Of a stretch of 64,000 nt of DNA, positions 22,502 through 34,284 are shown piece after piece. A program made the translations under genes and the position numbers. The stretch is from Branchipolynoe longqiensis. Lineage: Eukaryota; Annelida; Polychaeta; Phyllodocida; Polynoidae. The notes under the pieces were generated by a model. It did not search any database and was not told where the DNA came from. It saw nothing but the letters and a program-made list of their open reading frames with translations. Positions within the stretch are counted from its first letter, which is position 1. Each line of letters starts with the position of its first letter. The stretch lies in NCBI GenBank assembly GCA_030323885.1, contig CM059196.1, positions 40,951,798 to 41,015,797 of the forward strand, written 5' to 3'.

Positions 22502-22807
22502 GTAAATGTGACATATTCACATATACCACCACTTGATTTAATAATTACATTTACGGTACTACCTATCACATAATAACCACTTGATTTATTAATCATTACC
22601 TTGCAGTCGCATAAAGTAACAAGATAAGACTCCCAATCTTAAAGGTATTTAACCACCATTAAAGATATCAGCATGTCACTTTTATTTAGGATAAACCAAT
22701 TATAATTGCGTATTTTTTTACATGCCCGTAATCCACTATGCATGTCTACTTGTTTGTTCCCCTCATCTGTATAGTTTACCTGGCAGTACCCACGTGTTAT
22801 CCCAGTA

Positions 22808-22925
22808 GCCCACTCACTATTTACAGAACGAGTCCCAGAGGAACCGAGGCCAGAAGACCACACCCTCGAGGGCGGCACCAATCCTTGTTCAAGGAAAGCG
22901 GTGTCTATAATGACACGGAAACAGT
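22808..22925 (+). pseudogene. Exon-like island D of D2
   Basis: The acceptor TTATCCCAG precedes a frame starting SPLTIYRT, shared with D1 island D (14215). About 40 codons are open. No donor is clear. Confidence 0.35.
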
Positions 22926-22969
22926 TTGATAGGCTGTTAGTTTTTTAGCGGTGTTTTTTTAATTTAGTC

Positions 22970-24247
22970 CTCCTCATATAACCCATATTTAGTTATCTAT
23001 TCTAAATGAACATTACATATTTTTCTAGATCTATTTCATTAATCCCCTAATTTACTAATCAAGCAATTTGAAGCATGTCATGTAATCCATATTAGTAATC
23101 TATTTCTAATGAACATTACATTATTGTCTAGATCTATTTCTATACCCCTATTTACTAATCAATGCATTTGGAACATGTCATCTAATTGAACATTCCATTA
23201 GTTTTTATAGAACTATTAAATGACATTGGATGTCACACCCTATTCTATTAATCACACGCAACTTGAACATTCCATAGATTTATAGATCTAGTTTTCATAG
23301 TACCGAACCCCTATATACTAATCAATGCAATTTGACAACATGTCATCTAAATTGAACTTCCATTAGTTTATTATAACTATTTAATGAACATTGATGTAAT
23401 CCCCTATTTATTAACTCAATGCAATTTGAACATGTCATGTAACCCCTAATTATTAATCAACGCAACTTGAACATTCCATTAGTTTACATAGATGCCTATT
23501 TAATGAACATGGATGTAACCCTATTTATTACTCAACGCAATACTTGAACCTGTCATGTAACACCCAATATTTATTATTCAAATGCAACTTGAAACATCCA
23601 TTAGTTATTGATCTATTAATGAACAATGGATTTAACCCCTATTTATTACTCAATGCAATTTGAACATGTCATGTAACCCCTATTTATTAATCAACGCAAC
23701 TTGAACATATCCATTAGTTATAGATACTATTTAATGAACAATGGATGTACCCTATTTATTACTCAACGCAATTTGACATGTCATGTAACCCATATTTATT
23801 ATTCAATGCAAACTTGAACATTTCCATAGTTTATTGAAGTCTATTTAATGAACATTGTATGTAACCCCCCTATTTATTACTCAATGCGAATTTGACATGT
23901 CATGTAACCCCTAATTTTTTATTCAACCGCAACTTGAACATTCCATTAGTTTGTAGACCTATTTAATGAACATTGGTTGTAACCCCGATTTATTACTACA
24001 ACACGCAATTTGAACATTGCATGTAACCCATATTTATTATTCAATGCAACTTGAACATTCCATTAGTTTATAGATCTATTTTCACGGAACCTTGGATGTA
24101 ACCCCTATGTTATTACTCAATGCAATTTGAACAAGATGTCATGTAACCCCATATTTATTAATCAACGCAACTTGAAAGCAATTCCCTAGGTTACAGATCT
24201 ATTTAATGAACATTGGAATTGTAACCCCTATTTATTACTCATGCAAT
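22970..24247 (+). repeat. 114-bp minisatellite in D2
   Basis: About 11 copies of the same two-part 114-bp unit as at 14390-15890. The last copy is cut within CTCATGCAAT by the gypsy LTR at 24248. Confidence 0.85.
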
Positions 24248-24366
24248 TGTAATGTATGTGTGGACACCGTGAGTTCTAGTAATGTAACTGACTTTATTAA
24301 GAAGCCTCCTCATGACGTCATACATTGGTACGGTCGGGGGTGTTCGGGTAACTACAATACATCACA
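24248..24366 (-). repeat. 3' LTR of the gypsy element
   Basis: 119 bp, identical to 28887-29005. On the minus strand it starts TGTGATGTATTG and ends ATACATTACA (TG...CA). It contains AATAAA in CTTAATAAAGTC, a likely polyadenylation signal. Confidence 0.92.
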
Positions 24367-24380
24367 TCTTCCCCTGTCAC
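24367..24380 (-). promoter_or_regulatory. Polypurine tract
   Basis: On the minus strand, GTGACAGGGGAAGA directly precedes the 3' LTR, where plus-strand DNA synthesis is primed in LTR elements. Confidence 0.75.
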
Positions 24381-24949
24381 TTAACTTTAACAAATACTTG
24401 ATTATTTATTACTACCGCATCATGACGTCGGAATTGCTACAAGTCTTGACTTACCTCTATGCATTGACATTCTTTTTATTTCTGACTTATCCAAACGTAA
24501 CACGCATCACATAATTCCTTAACTTATCCTTCCCTCTACACTTAAATGTAAGATACATATCAACAACGTTGTACGTCAATTTATACATATATTATAGAAA
24601 GTCAAGGTGTGTGCATACGGTAACATAATCAGAATGATAATGCCGTATTCATTAACGTGAAGGCACAATCTGTCGCCATATGCTGCTGCTTCATAGTCCG
24701 GCCATATTGTGTACCTTCTTTGTTTGACCTACAGAAGTTCGACGCGTTAATGTATTGTTTAACGTCGCATATGTAGTTATGCACGGCCCTGTTTTCCGGC
24801 GTAAAAGACCGTATTTAAATACAAACATACATGAAGGAACGTATGTAAATACAAACATATATGCAGGTTACCAACATAGGTAAGTGAGTTTAATGCATCA
24901 GCAGGCATACGTAATACAAATATGCTTTAACTTAATCAATACATGTACG
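24381..24949 (-). other. 3' untranslated region of the gypsy element
   Basis: About 570 bp lie between the pol stop and the polypurine tract. No envelope-like or other convincing frame is seen on the element strand. Confidence 0.55.
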
Positions 24950-27900
24950 TCAAAGGCCGTAACGAATCGGTGGCTTACTGATTCGACCATAACGTGTTTT
25001 ATACTTTATTGGCGATTTTGTCATATGTACATTGTCATTATTAGTGGATGGCTCGTATCTTATAGTCCTGTTTGTACGTATAGCAGGACATTTGTAAATG
25101 AACCTTCTGTTACGTCTTATAACATTGTTATTTTTATTTATTACATTGTAACTTCTCTTATTGCCTACATTAGTACCCACAACTGTACCTCCTTGCCAGT
25201 CCCCATTGTGGTTTTTGTAACGGACGTTATCACCAGTATTAAAAAAACGTTGACTGCTACTTGTATGTTTGTCAAAATGTTCTTTCTGTATTCTTTGATT
25301 CTGGTGCATTTGGTTAAGTTTAGAAGGCTGTACCTTCGCTTTGAGCTCGGTATCTAGTACAGGGATCCTGCTTCTCAATTTCCGTGACATCATTAATTGT
25401 GCCGGAGACACACCAACCCCGTCTAATGTCGTGTTTCGGTAATTTAGCATGGCTATTTGTACATCTCTACCGTCTCGTATGCATTTTTTTATCATCCTTT
25501 TAACGGTTTGAACATAGCGTTCCACCTGTCCGTTACTCTGTGCATGCATTGGGCTTGAGTAAATTGATGTGAAGCCATACAGTGATGCAAATTTTTGAAA
25601 TTCGAGGCTTGTAAATTGCGGACCATTATCCGACACTATATATTTCGGTATACCAAAACGGGCAAATGTTTGTTTTAAAGCCTCAATCACTGTCGTAGTA
25701 GATGTTGTATCTAATTGTATGAAATCTGGAAATTTAGAGTAATAATCTACAATTAAGACATAATTCTTACCATCGACATGAAACAAATCTATTCCAATTT
25801 TAGTGAATGGGATATCTATTATGTCGTGATTTATCAAAGGCTCTTTTGGTGGCATGTTTCTGAAGTCTTGACATATAATACATCTGGAAATTTTGTCTTC
25901 TAATTGGGTACTGAATCCTGGCCAAAAAATATTATCTCTGGCCAGTTGTTTACACTTAACCACCCCTAAGTGCGACTCGTGTAATTTGTCTAGCATATCG
26001 GTTTGCAGACTCTTGGGGATTATCATTTGACTACCTTTCAGTAGTACGCCATTTACCCAGGTTATTTCATGTCTAAATGTGTAATACGGTTTGACATCAT
26101 TAGGGATATTATCGCTAGTCTTTGGCCATCCTTCCAATGCCATAGTTTTTATTTTGGTGAGCGTATGATCTACCTTGGTGGCCTCTATTACTTGTTGCAC
26201 CACATCCATGCCAATGTCTATAGCCCCAACCGAAATGTCCCGGTCATATAAGTCCTCAGGGGCTATACTTGATGTATGCGCTCTTGATAAAGTATCTGCA
26301 AAATATAAATGTGAGCCCTTGAGATACGATACTTCTAAATTATAGTTTTGCAATCGCATGCGCATACGCTGCATTCTTGCCGAAAGTTCATGTATTGGTT
26401 TTAGCATAATTGCAACCAAGGGTTTATGGTCTGTGTTCACGCTGATTTCATTGCCATAAATGAACGTATGAAACTTTTTACAGCCAAAACAGATGGCTAA
26501 TAATTCTTTCTCAATCACAGCATAATTTATCTGTGATTGATCTAATGCTTTAGATGCCATTGCCACAGGCAAATTATTTTGAAACAAAGTAGCGCCTAGA
26601 CCATACTTTGACGCATCAACCTGGAGGACAACCTTTTGCCTACTATCAAAATATTGTAGTATGGGGGCCTTAGTTAACAACGTTTTTAAATTTTGAAAAG
26701 CTTTTTCTTGGTCTATATCCCAATGCCACGAAATATTCTTCTGAATGATAGTCCTTAATGGCTTGGTCATGTTCGCCATGTTCGGTATAAATTTACTTAC
26801 ATATCCTATCATACCCAAAAATCGGTGTACACCTGCTTTATCGGTAGGACTGGGCATGTCAATAATTGCTTGTATTCTATCGTTGTTGGGTTTTAGGCCA
26901 TCTGAGCTAATGACGTGTCCTACATAATTAACACTGTTTCGGCAAATCCTAGATTTCTTAGGGTTTAGTTTTAGATTAACTTTTCGGGCACGTTCTAAAA
27001 CTGCTTCTAATCTGATATTATGTTGTTGCTCTGTAGCCCCATGTACCAAAATGTCATCTGATATGACACTAACACCTGGCATCCCTTTTAGTATTTCATT
27101 CATCTCTTCAATAAATATATCTCCTGCAGTCTTGATCCCAAATGGCAATCTAGTATATCTGTATCTACCCCAAGGGGTATTAAATGTACACAGCTCAGAA
27201 CTCTCTTTGTCTAATTCAATTTGCCAATATCCGCTTTGGGCATCCAACACTGAGAAATATTGAGCCCCATGCAAATTAGCCACGACTTCCTCGACTGTTC
27301 TGACCGGATATGGTCCTCTTAAAATTGCTTTATTGAGCTTAGTTGGGTCTAGGCAAATTCGTAACTTTCCAGGTTTGCGGACTATTGTTATTGAATTAAC
27401 CCAAGGGGTTGGACTAGCTTGTTTGACAATAACTCCTAATTGTACCATACGCTCTAACTCTTTCTTGACATCATCGTTTATGGACAAAGGTATTCTACGA
27501 GGAGGGTCTATAACAGGGGTTATATTTTTGTCAACATATATTTTAGCATTAACCTTAATTAATCCTAAACCTTCAAACACGTCATAATACTTCATTACCA
27601 GTTTATCCGCTTCTTGGGAAGGTGTTACATTTAACGTGTCCAGTCGTGCTAACAGTCCTAATTTAACACAGGCTTGTTTGCCCATGATGGCACTGCCGGC
27701 ATCTGTCACTTGAAACTTTAAGTCACGACCATTGATATTTAACATTGTTTCTCCGGTAGGCGTAATTCTATGTCCTCCGTATGTGATCAGTTGACAGGTA
27801 GACGCTTTTAACTCAACACCAGTCAGTTGTTTGTATACCGCCAAGGGTAAAATGTTGGCCTCAGATCCTGTATCTAATTTAAATGAAACTTCTACAGTAC

Positions 27901-28456
27901 CAATTACAAATCTCACAAACCACAAGTCTTTGTCGTCAATATCCATATCATGGATTGATCCGACAAATAAACCATAGCTGTCAGTGTCTTGTTGACGTTC
28001 GTGATCCTGGTCCCCGTACTGATCTGTCATGCCTTGGCCATCCTTCATCTCTTGATTAACATTAAGTTCATACACTGGTGCTGCTTGTTGCCTTTTCTGT
28101 TGTAAATGGCACATTTTTACGAAATGCCCAATGCGTCGACACCCGATGCATTCTTTTCCTCGGGCGGGACATTTTCCATCTGTGTGTCGATAACCGCATC
28201 GTCCACAATCGGTGACGTCCATCTTGCGGCCCTGTTGATAACGACTTGTTGATGCTTGTCTCCATGGAGATGTCCTGGTCCCTGGTCCCTCTCGTCGTCT
28301 GTAGCCACGATCGATCACATCCACCTCACTTGTCGAAGACGCTTGTACTTGTGAAGATTTGTTTTCACTCAACCTACACAATTGAATACACTGTTCCAAT
28401 GATAATTGAGGTGTCTGTAGTAATCGATTTCGTAGTTCATTGTCTCTTATGCCCAC
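24950..28456 (-). CDS. pol: Pol polyprotein, Ty3/gypsy: protease, RT, RNase H, integrase
   Basis: An open frame of 1168 codons. A zinc knuckle-like Cys/His cluster (about 84-116: CGRCGYRH, CIGCRRIGHFVKMC) belongs to the end of Gag. Protease has LDTGSEAN (about 195). RT has LDAQSGYWQI (about 404-412) and ISDD (465-468), a variant of YxDD known in invertebrate gypsy elements. RNase H has QVDASKYGLGA (about 612) and a conserved Glu (about 650). Integrase has an HHCC zinc finger (His near 826-829, Cys 859 and 862) and catalytic Asp 890, Asp 943 and Glu 979, the last two separated by 35 residues. No stop or frameshift interrupts it. Its beginning overlaps the end of gag in another phase. Confidence 0.95.
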   Translation of the reverse strand: MGIRDNELRNRLLQTPQLSLEQCIQLCRLSENKSSQVQASSTSEVDVIDRGYRRREGPGTRTSPWRQASTSRYQQGRKMDVTDCGRCGYRHTDGKCPARGKECIGCRRIGHFVKMCHLQQKRQQAAPVYELNVNQEMKDGQGMTDQYGDQDHERQQDTDSYGLFVGSIHDMDIDDKDLWFVRFVIGTVEVSFKLDTGSEANILPLAVYKQLTGVELKASTCQLITYGGHRITPTGETMLNINGRDLKFQVTDAGSAIMGKQACVKLGLLARLDTLNVTPSQEADKLVMKYYDVFEGLGLIKVNAKIYVDKNITPVIDPPRRIPLSINDDVKKELERMVQLGVIVKQASPTPWVNSITIVRKPGKLRICLDPTKLNKAILRGPYPVRTVEEVVANLHGAQYFSVLDAQSGYWQIELDKESSELCTFNTPWGRYRYTRLPFGIKTAGDIFIEEMNEILKGMPGVSVISDDILVHGATEQQHNIRLEAVLERARKVNLKLNPKKSRICRNSVNYVGHVISSDGLKPNNDRIQAIIDMPSPTDKAGVHRFLGMIGYVSKFIPNMANMTKPLRTIIQKNISWHWDIDQEKAFQNLKTLLTKAPILQYFDSRQKVVLQVDASKYGLGATLFQNNLPVAMASKALDQSQINYAVIEKELLAICFGCKKFHTFIYGNEISVNTDHKPLVAIMLKPIHELSARMQRMRMRLQNYNLEVSYLKGSHLYFADTLSRAHTSSIAPEDLYDRDISVGAIDIGMDVVQQVIEATKVDHTLTKIKTMALEGWPKTSDNIPNDVKPYYTFRHEITWVNGVLLKGSQMIIPKSLQTDMLDKLHESHLGVVKCKQLARDNIFWPGFSTQLEDKISRCIICQDFRNMPPKEPLINHDIIDIPFTKIGIDLFHVDGKNYVLIVDYYSKFPDFIQLDTTSTTTVIEALKQTFARFGIPKYIVSDNGPQFTSLEFQKFASLYGFTSIYSSPMHAQSNGQVERYVQTVKRMIKKCIRDGRDVQIAMLNYRNTTLDGVGVSPAQLMMSRKLRSRIPVLDTELKAKVQPSKLNQMHQNQRIQKEHFDKHTSSSQRFFNTGDNVRYKNHNGDWQGGTVVGTNVGNKRSYNVINKNNNVIRRNRRFIYKCPAIRTNRTIRYEPSTNNDNVHMTKSPIKYKTRYGRISKPPIRYGL

Positions 28457-28854
28457 AACAGGGACGCTTCCAATTGCTCATAACAACAAAATTGTATCCG
28501 ATGTTTTAACTCTCGAATATACGTGTCTATCGTCTCACTCGTCTGGTTTAAAGAGTTGAAGGCATACCTTATCACGGTTATATTGGTTTTTCCTTCGCAA
28601 TATGTCGAGAACGACTTTATCAATGGTCCGATCTTGTCCTTGTCACTAGTTTCAAACTCGAATGTACGGTGTACTTTTTGCGCCTCACCACCAGCAACAT
28701 GGAGCAGTACACAGCACTGTACCTTTTCTGCCTTCGTTACTATCCCGGCTGCTATTGCGTAGATCTCATATGAATGCAACCATGATTTCCAGTTTATGGC
28801 CATTCGCTCATCCAGATTCAATGGTCCAGGGGGTTTCAATCCATGAAGAGCCAT
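28447..28854 (-). CDS. gag: Gag protein of the gypsy element
   Basis: I place the start at the ATG at 28854 (MALHGLKPPGP), because the ATG at 28887 lies on the LTR/primer-binding-site border. The 135-codon frame has the capsid-like pattern of gypsy Gag: NWKSWLHSYEIYA, VQCCVLLHVAGGEAQ, and INTYIRELKHR-like helices. It ends at 28447 just inside the pol frame. The Gag C-terminus, including the zinc knuckle, is encoded in the pol phase, so either a programmed frameshift or one indel near 28450-28465 connects the two. Confidence 0.85.
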   Translation of the reverse strand: MALHGLKPPGPLNLDERMAINWKSWLHSYEIYAIAAGIVTKAEKVQCCVLLHVAGGEAQKVHRTFEFETSDKDKIGPLIKSFSTYCEGKTNITVIRYAFNSLNQTSETIDTYIRELKHRIQFCCYEQLEASLLWA

Positions 28855-28869
28855 TGTAGTCGTATCACC

Positions 28870-28886
28870 CATAACATCTGACACCA
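28870..28886 (-). promoter_or_regulatory. tRNA primer-binding site
   Basis: Directly inside the 5' LTR, the minus strand reads TGGTGTCAGATG. The leading TGG pairs with the CCA end of a tRNA. I did not assign the tRNA species. Confidence 0.7.
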
Positions 28887-29005
28887 TGTAATGTATGTGT
28901 GGACACCGTGAGTTCTAGTAATGTAACTGACTTTATTAAGAAGCCTCCTCATGACGTCATACATTGGTACGGTCGGGGGTGTTCGGGTAACTACAATACA
29001 TCACA
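28887..29005 (-). repeat. 5' LTR of the gypsy element
   Basis: 119 bp, identical to 24248-24366. It would drive transcription of gag-pol toward lower coordinates. Confidence 0.92.
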
Positions 29006-32000
29006 TGTACCACAAGACGCTAGCGATAATCCAATCCGAAAAGACCAGAGTCTTCCCGCAGAGTCAATTCTTAGCCTCTATCCATCACTGCAGGTCATGA
29101 TTTTGAAAAAAGTATATTTTAAGTTGTTTGAAAATCTATTTGCAACCACTCAGTATGTGCAGTCTCCTCCCACCTATCCAGAGGACAGGTAGGGAACGTT
29201 CACTCAATGATTGCAGCAAGTCTACAAGATGCAGACAGCCACCAACCAGCTTCACGCTCAAGAGACAACACCACACCTCATCATCACGGTTTGCAATCCA
29301 GAGTCAGTGTTACCTGACGTCCTGGCGATACACACTATAGAAATGATCCCTAAAAGTATGATCTTAACTTCCTTATGGTAGATTTTCGCATAGAGAGATT
29401 TAGTAAAACCACACACAGGTGTAAGGTTAACCAACTTTTGTTTAATCATTCACTTAAAAAGGTCTAGGATTATTGTATAATGACAAGAAGTTTGGTAATG
29501 CATACACAAGATGTTTACGGCCTAAGCTCCTGTCCCTTTGTGGTAAGGAGAAAATGTAGAAATGCTTTAATTTATAATTAATGGAAGTGAATTGATTTTT
29601 AGTAGTAAGGCTACCATGGTGCCACCTGGTGTGTATTTAAGTAACCTCGATATACATCATACAACTGCTTGCTCACAAGGCTTTGCTACTATATCTTACT
29701 TCTGATTTCCTCGGGCATATATTGTTTGTTGGGGTCTCATGTACTATCAATATCTCAGGTCATATTAACACAGGTGCCGACTTTTGATAGTACAATCTTG
29801 TGGTGATGTTATAGTGCTGCCCCATAATGAGACCAGACCACCAGATATATATATATATTTATCTGTATATCTTAATTTCTAGATATCTGTGTATCTACAT
29901 ATCTGTATCTCAACATATCTTTATATCTGCACACCTATATATGTACATATATAAACATAAAACTATTCATATATATATATATAGTTATATATAAATATAC
30001 ATCTATACATAGAGACATATATATATATATATACATGCATGCGTATATATATATATATGTATATATATATATTTACATATATGAAGAGATTTACTTAGAA
30101 ATAGATATATATCCATATGCATATACATCGATATATCTGGATTCTCATAGGCAACATATAAAGTGATGTGATTTTACTGCCGTCATTGTCAAATAAGCTG
30201 ATTTGACTGAGTTGAATTGACCCCAATGGAAAAAAACCCACCAAAAATCAACTAGACTGCTGAAAATAATATACAACACAATTGCTGTAGCAAGTTTCGC
30301 CAAAAATGATACACAGAGGAATTCAACACATGGTACAGCACAAATTAATCGCAGCATGTGTAATACAATCAGCAGATGTGCAACACAAACAATGGATTGC
30401 GCTGGTGATCGGCTGGGTGAATGTACCACAAGACACTAGCGATAATCCAATCAGGAGAGAGCTTCCCGGCAGAGTCATCTTAGCCTCTATCCATCCTGCA
30501 GACATGATTTGAAAGTCTATTTTTAAGTTATTGAAAATTATTGCAAACCACTCAGTATGTGCAGTCTCCCTCCCACCTATCCAGAGACAGGTGGGAACGT
30601 TCCTCAATGATTGCAGCAAGTCTACAGATGCAGACAGCCACCAACCAGCTTCACGCTGAAGAGACAACACCACACCTCATCATCACGGTTTGCAATCCAG
30701 AGTCAGTGTTACCTGACGTCCTGGCGATACACACTATAGAAATGATCCCTAAAAGTATGATCTTAACTTCCTTATGGTAGATTCTCGCAGAGAGAGATTT
30801 AGTAAAACCACACACAGGTGTAAGGTTAACCAACTTTTGTTTAATCATTCACTTAAAAAGGTCTAGGATTATTGTATAATGACAAGAAGTTTGGTAATGC
30901 ATACACAAGATGTTTACGGCCTATGCTCCTGTCCCTTTGTGGTAAGGAGAAAATGTAGAAATGCTTTAATTTATAATTAATGGAAGTGAATTGATTTTTA
31001 GTAGTAAGGCTACCATGGTGCCACCTGGTGTGTATTTAAGTAACCTCGATATACATCATACAACTGCTTGCTCACAAGGCTTTGCTACTATATCTTACTT
31101 CTGATTTCCTCAGGCATATAGTGTTTGTTGGTGTCTCATGTACTATCAACATCTAAGGTCATATTAACATAGGTGCCGACTTTTGATAGTACAATCTCGT
31201 GGTGATGTTATAGTGCTGCCCCATAATGAGACCAGACCACCAGATATATATATATATATATATATATTTATCTGTATATCTGAATTTCTAGATATCTGTG
31301 TATCTACATATCTGTATCTCTACATATCTTTATATCTGCACACTTATATATGTACATATATAAACATTATAGTCTAATTCATTATATATAACTTATTATT
31401 TATCTTTAAATATACATCCTATACATAGAAAAAAAAAAAAACATATATATATATATATACATGCATGCGTATATATATATGTATATATATATATTTACAT
31501 ACATGAAGAGATTTATTTAGAAATAGATATATATCCATGTGCATATACATCGATATATCTGGATTCTCATAGGCAACATATAAAGTGATGTGATTTTACT
31601 GCCGTCATTGTCAAATAAGCTGATTTGACTGAGTTGAATTGACCCCAATGGAAAAAAACCCACCAAAAATCAACTAGACTGCTGAAAATAATATACAACA
31701 CAATTGCTGTAGCAAGTATCGCCAAAAATGACACACACAGGAATTCAACACATGGTACAGCACAAATTAATCGCAGCATCTGCATGTATTTCATAAATCC
31801 AGCAGATGTCTGCAACACAAAATCATGGAGTTGACTGCTGGTGACGGCTGGGTGAATGTACCACAAGCGCTAGGCGATAATCCAATCAGGAGAGAGCTTT
31901 CCCGGCAGAGTAGTACTTGATCTCCTCTATCCATCCTGCAGACATGATTTGAAAGTCTATTTTTAAGTTATTGAAAATTATTGCAAACCACTCAGTATGT

Positions 32001-32883
32001 GCAGTCTCCCTCCCACCTATCCAGAGACTGGTGGGAACGTTCCTCAATGATTGCAGCAAGTCTACAGATGCAGACAGCCACCAACCAGCTTCACGCTCAA
32101 GAGACAACACCACACCTCATCATCACGGTTTGCAATCCAGAGTCAGTGTTACCTGACGTCCTGGCGATACACACTATAGAAATGATCCCTAAAAGTATGA
32201 TCTTAACTTCCTTATGGTAGATTCTCGCATAGAGAGATTTAGTAAAACCACACACAGGTGTAAGGTTAACCAACTTTTGTTTAATCATTCACTTAAAAAG
32301 GTCTAGGATTATTGTATATTGACAAGAAGTTTGGTAATGCATACACACGATGTTTATGCCCTATGCTCCTGTCCCTTTGTGGTAAGGAGAAAATGTAGAA
32401 AGGCTTTAATTTATAATTAATGTAACTGAATTGATTTTTAGTAGTAAGGCTACCATGGTGCCACCTGGTGTGTATTTAAGTAACCTCGATATACATCATA
32501 CAACTACTTGCTCACAAGTCTTTGCTACTATATCTTACTTCTGATTTCCTCAGGCATATATTGTTTGTTGGGGTCTCATGTACTATCAATAGCTCAGGTC
32601 ATGTTAACATAGGTGCCGACTTTTGATAGTACAATCTCGTGGTGATGTTATAGTGCTGCCCCATAATGAGACCAGACCACCAGATATATATATATATATT
32701 TATCTGTATATCTGAATTTCTAGATATCTGTGTATCTACCTATCTGTATCTCTACATATCTTTATATTTGCACGCTTATATATGTACATATATAAACATA
32801 AAACTATTCATATATATATATATATTTATATATATATATACATCTATACATAGAAACATATATATATATATATACATGCATGC

Positions 32884-32922
<39 letters not shown>

Positions 32923-34284
32923 CTTACATATATGAAGAGATTTATTTAGAAATAGATATATATCCATATGCATATACATCGATATATCTGGATTCTCATA
33001 GGCAACATATAAAGTAATGTGATTTTACTGCCCTCATTGTCAAATAAGCTGATTTGACTGAGTTGAATTTACCCCAATGGAAAAAAAACCACCAAAAATC
33101 AACTAGACTGCTGAAAATAATATACAACACAATTGCTGTAGCAAGTATCGCCAAAAATGACACACACAGGAATTCAACACATGGTACAGCACAAATTAAT
33201 CGCAGCATGTGTAATACAATCAGCAGATGTGCAACACAAACAATGGATTGTGCTGGTGACCGGCTGGGTGCATGTACCACAAGACGCTAGCGATATCCAA
33301 TCAGGAGAGAGCTTACGGCAGAGTCATCTTAACCTCTACTCCATTCCTGCAGACATGATTTGAATAGTTATTTTTAAGTTATTGGAAAAATTATAGCAAA
33401 CCATCTCAGTGGTTGCAGTTTCCCTCTCTCCCACCTATCCAGAGAACGGGGGGAAACGTCTCAACTGATTGCAGCATGTCTATCAGATGCAGACAGTCCA
33501 CAACCAGCTTTCACGCTCGCAAGAGAGAACACGCCACACCTCATCATCACGTGTTTGCAATCCAGAGTCAGTGTTACCAGAGCGTCCTGGCGATACACTC
33601 TGAACTATAGAAATGATCCCTAAAAGTATGATCTTAACTTCCTTATGGTAGATTCTCGCATAGAGAGATTTAGTAAAACCACACACAGGTGTAAGGTTAA
33701 CCAACTTTTGTTTAATCATTCACTTAAAAACGTCTAGGATTATTGTATAATGACAGGAAGTTTGGTAATGCATACACAAGATGTTTACGGCTTATGCTCC
33801 TGTCCCTTTGTGGTAAGGAGAAAATGTAGAAATGCTTTAATTTATAATTAACACAGCTTTAGACAATCTGGAAACAGGTCGGGTCTAATCAATGGTGCCA
33901 CCTTGTGTGTATTTAAGTATCTCGATATACATTCAGCAAGACTGCTTGCTAACAAGAGCTTTGCTACTATATGTTTTCTTCTGATTTCCTCAGGGCATAT
34001 AGTGTGTGTTGGTGTCTCATTGTACATCACATCAAGGATCCATATTAACATAGGTGCCGACTTTGCTTTTGATAGTACAATCTCGTGGTGATGTATGTGC
34101 TGCCCCCATATGAGAACCAGACCAGCAGTTATATAGTATTATATATATATATTTATCTGTATATCTGAATTTCTAGATATCTGTGTATCTACATATCTGT
34201 ATCTCTACATATCTTTATATCTGCACACCTATATATGTACATATATAAACATATAACTATTCATATATATATTTATATATAAAT
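29006..34284. repeat. 1.42-kb satellite array (about 3.7 units)
   Basis: Tandem units start at the GGATTCTCATAGGC junction near 30139, 31561 and 32990, with periods of 1422 and 1429 bp. A partial unit lies before 30139. Each unit has a unique 0.9-kb part, a SINE-like segment (29724-29845, 31122-31243, 32566-32688, 34005-34130) and a (TA)n block. Copies are mostly over 95% alike by eye. Noisy patches with clustered indels lie at about 29020-29240, 31370-31440, 31780-31920, 33290-33610 and 33840-34130. Confidence 0.9.

Larger units (their letters stand above)
18443..24247 (+). other. Segment D2: second, indel-rich copy of D1
   Basis: D2 is colinear with about 9780-15860 of D1, with the same left part, ~385-bp tandem repeat, islands A-D and 114-bp minisatellite. 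Differences are mainly single-base insertions and deletions every 10-20 bp, with few clean substitutions. Its right end is cut by the gypsy LTR at 24248, so island E is missing. The indel pattern resembles unpolished long-read sequence. Confidence 0.75.
24248..29005 (-). mobile_element. Ty3/gypsy LTR retrotransposon, nearly complete
   Basis: A 4758-bp element on the minus strand has two identical 119-bp LTRs (24248-24366 and 28887-29005), a primer-binding site, a polypurine tract, gag and a 1168-codon pol. The order of domains is protease, RT, RNase H, integrase, which defines Ty3/gypsy. No envelope-like gene is visible in the 580 bp between pol and the polypurine tract. The five bases outside the LTRs differ (GCAAT and TGTAC), so no target duplication is present. 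The left flank is minisatellite and the right flank is the 1.42-kb satellite. Confidence 0.93.

Noticed and set aside
24884..25357. A 157-codon plus-strand frame
   Set aside because: It lies opposite the end of the gypsy pol gene and has no features of its own.
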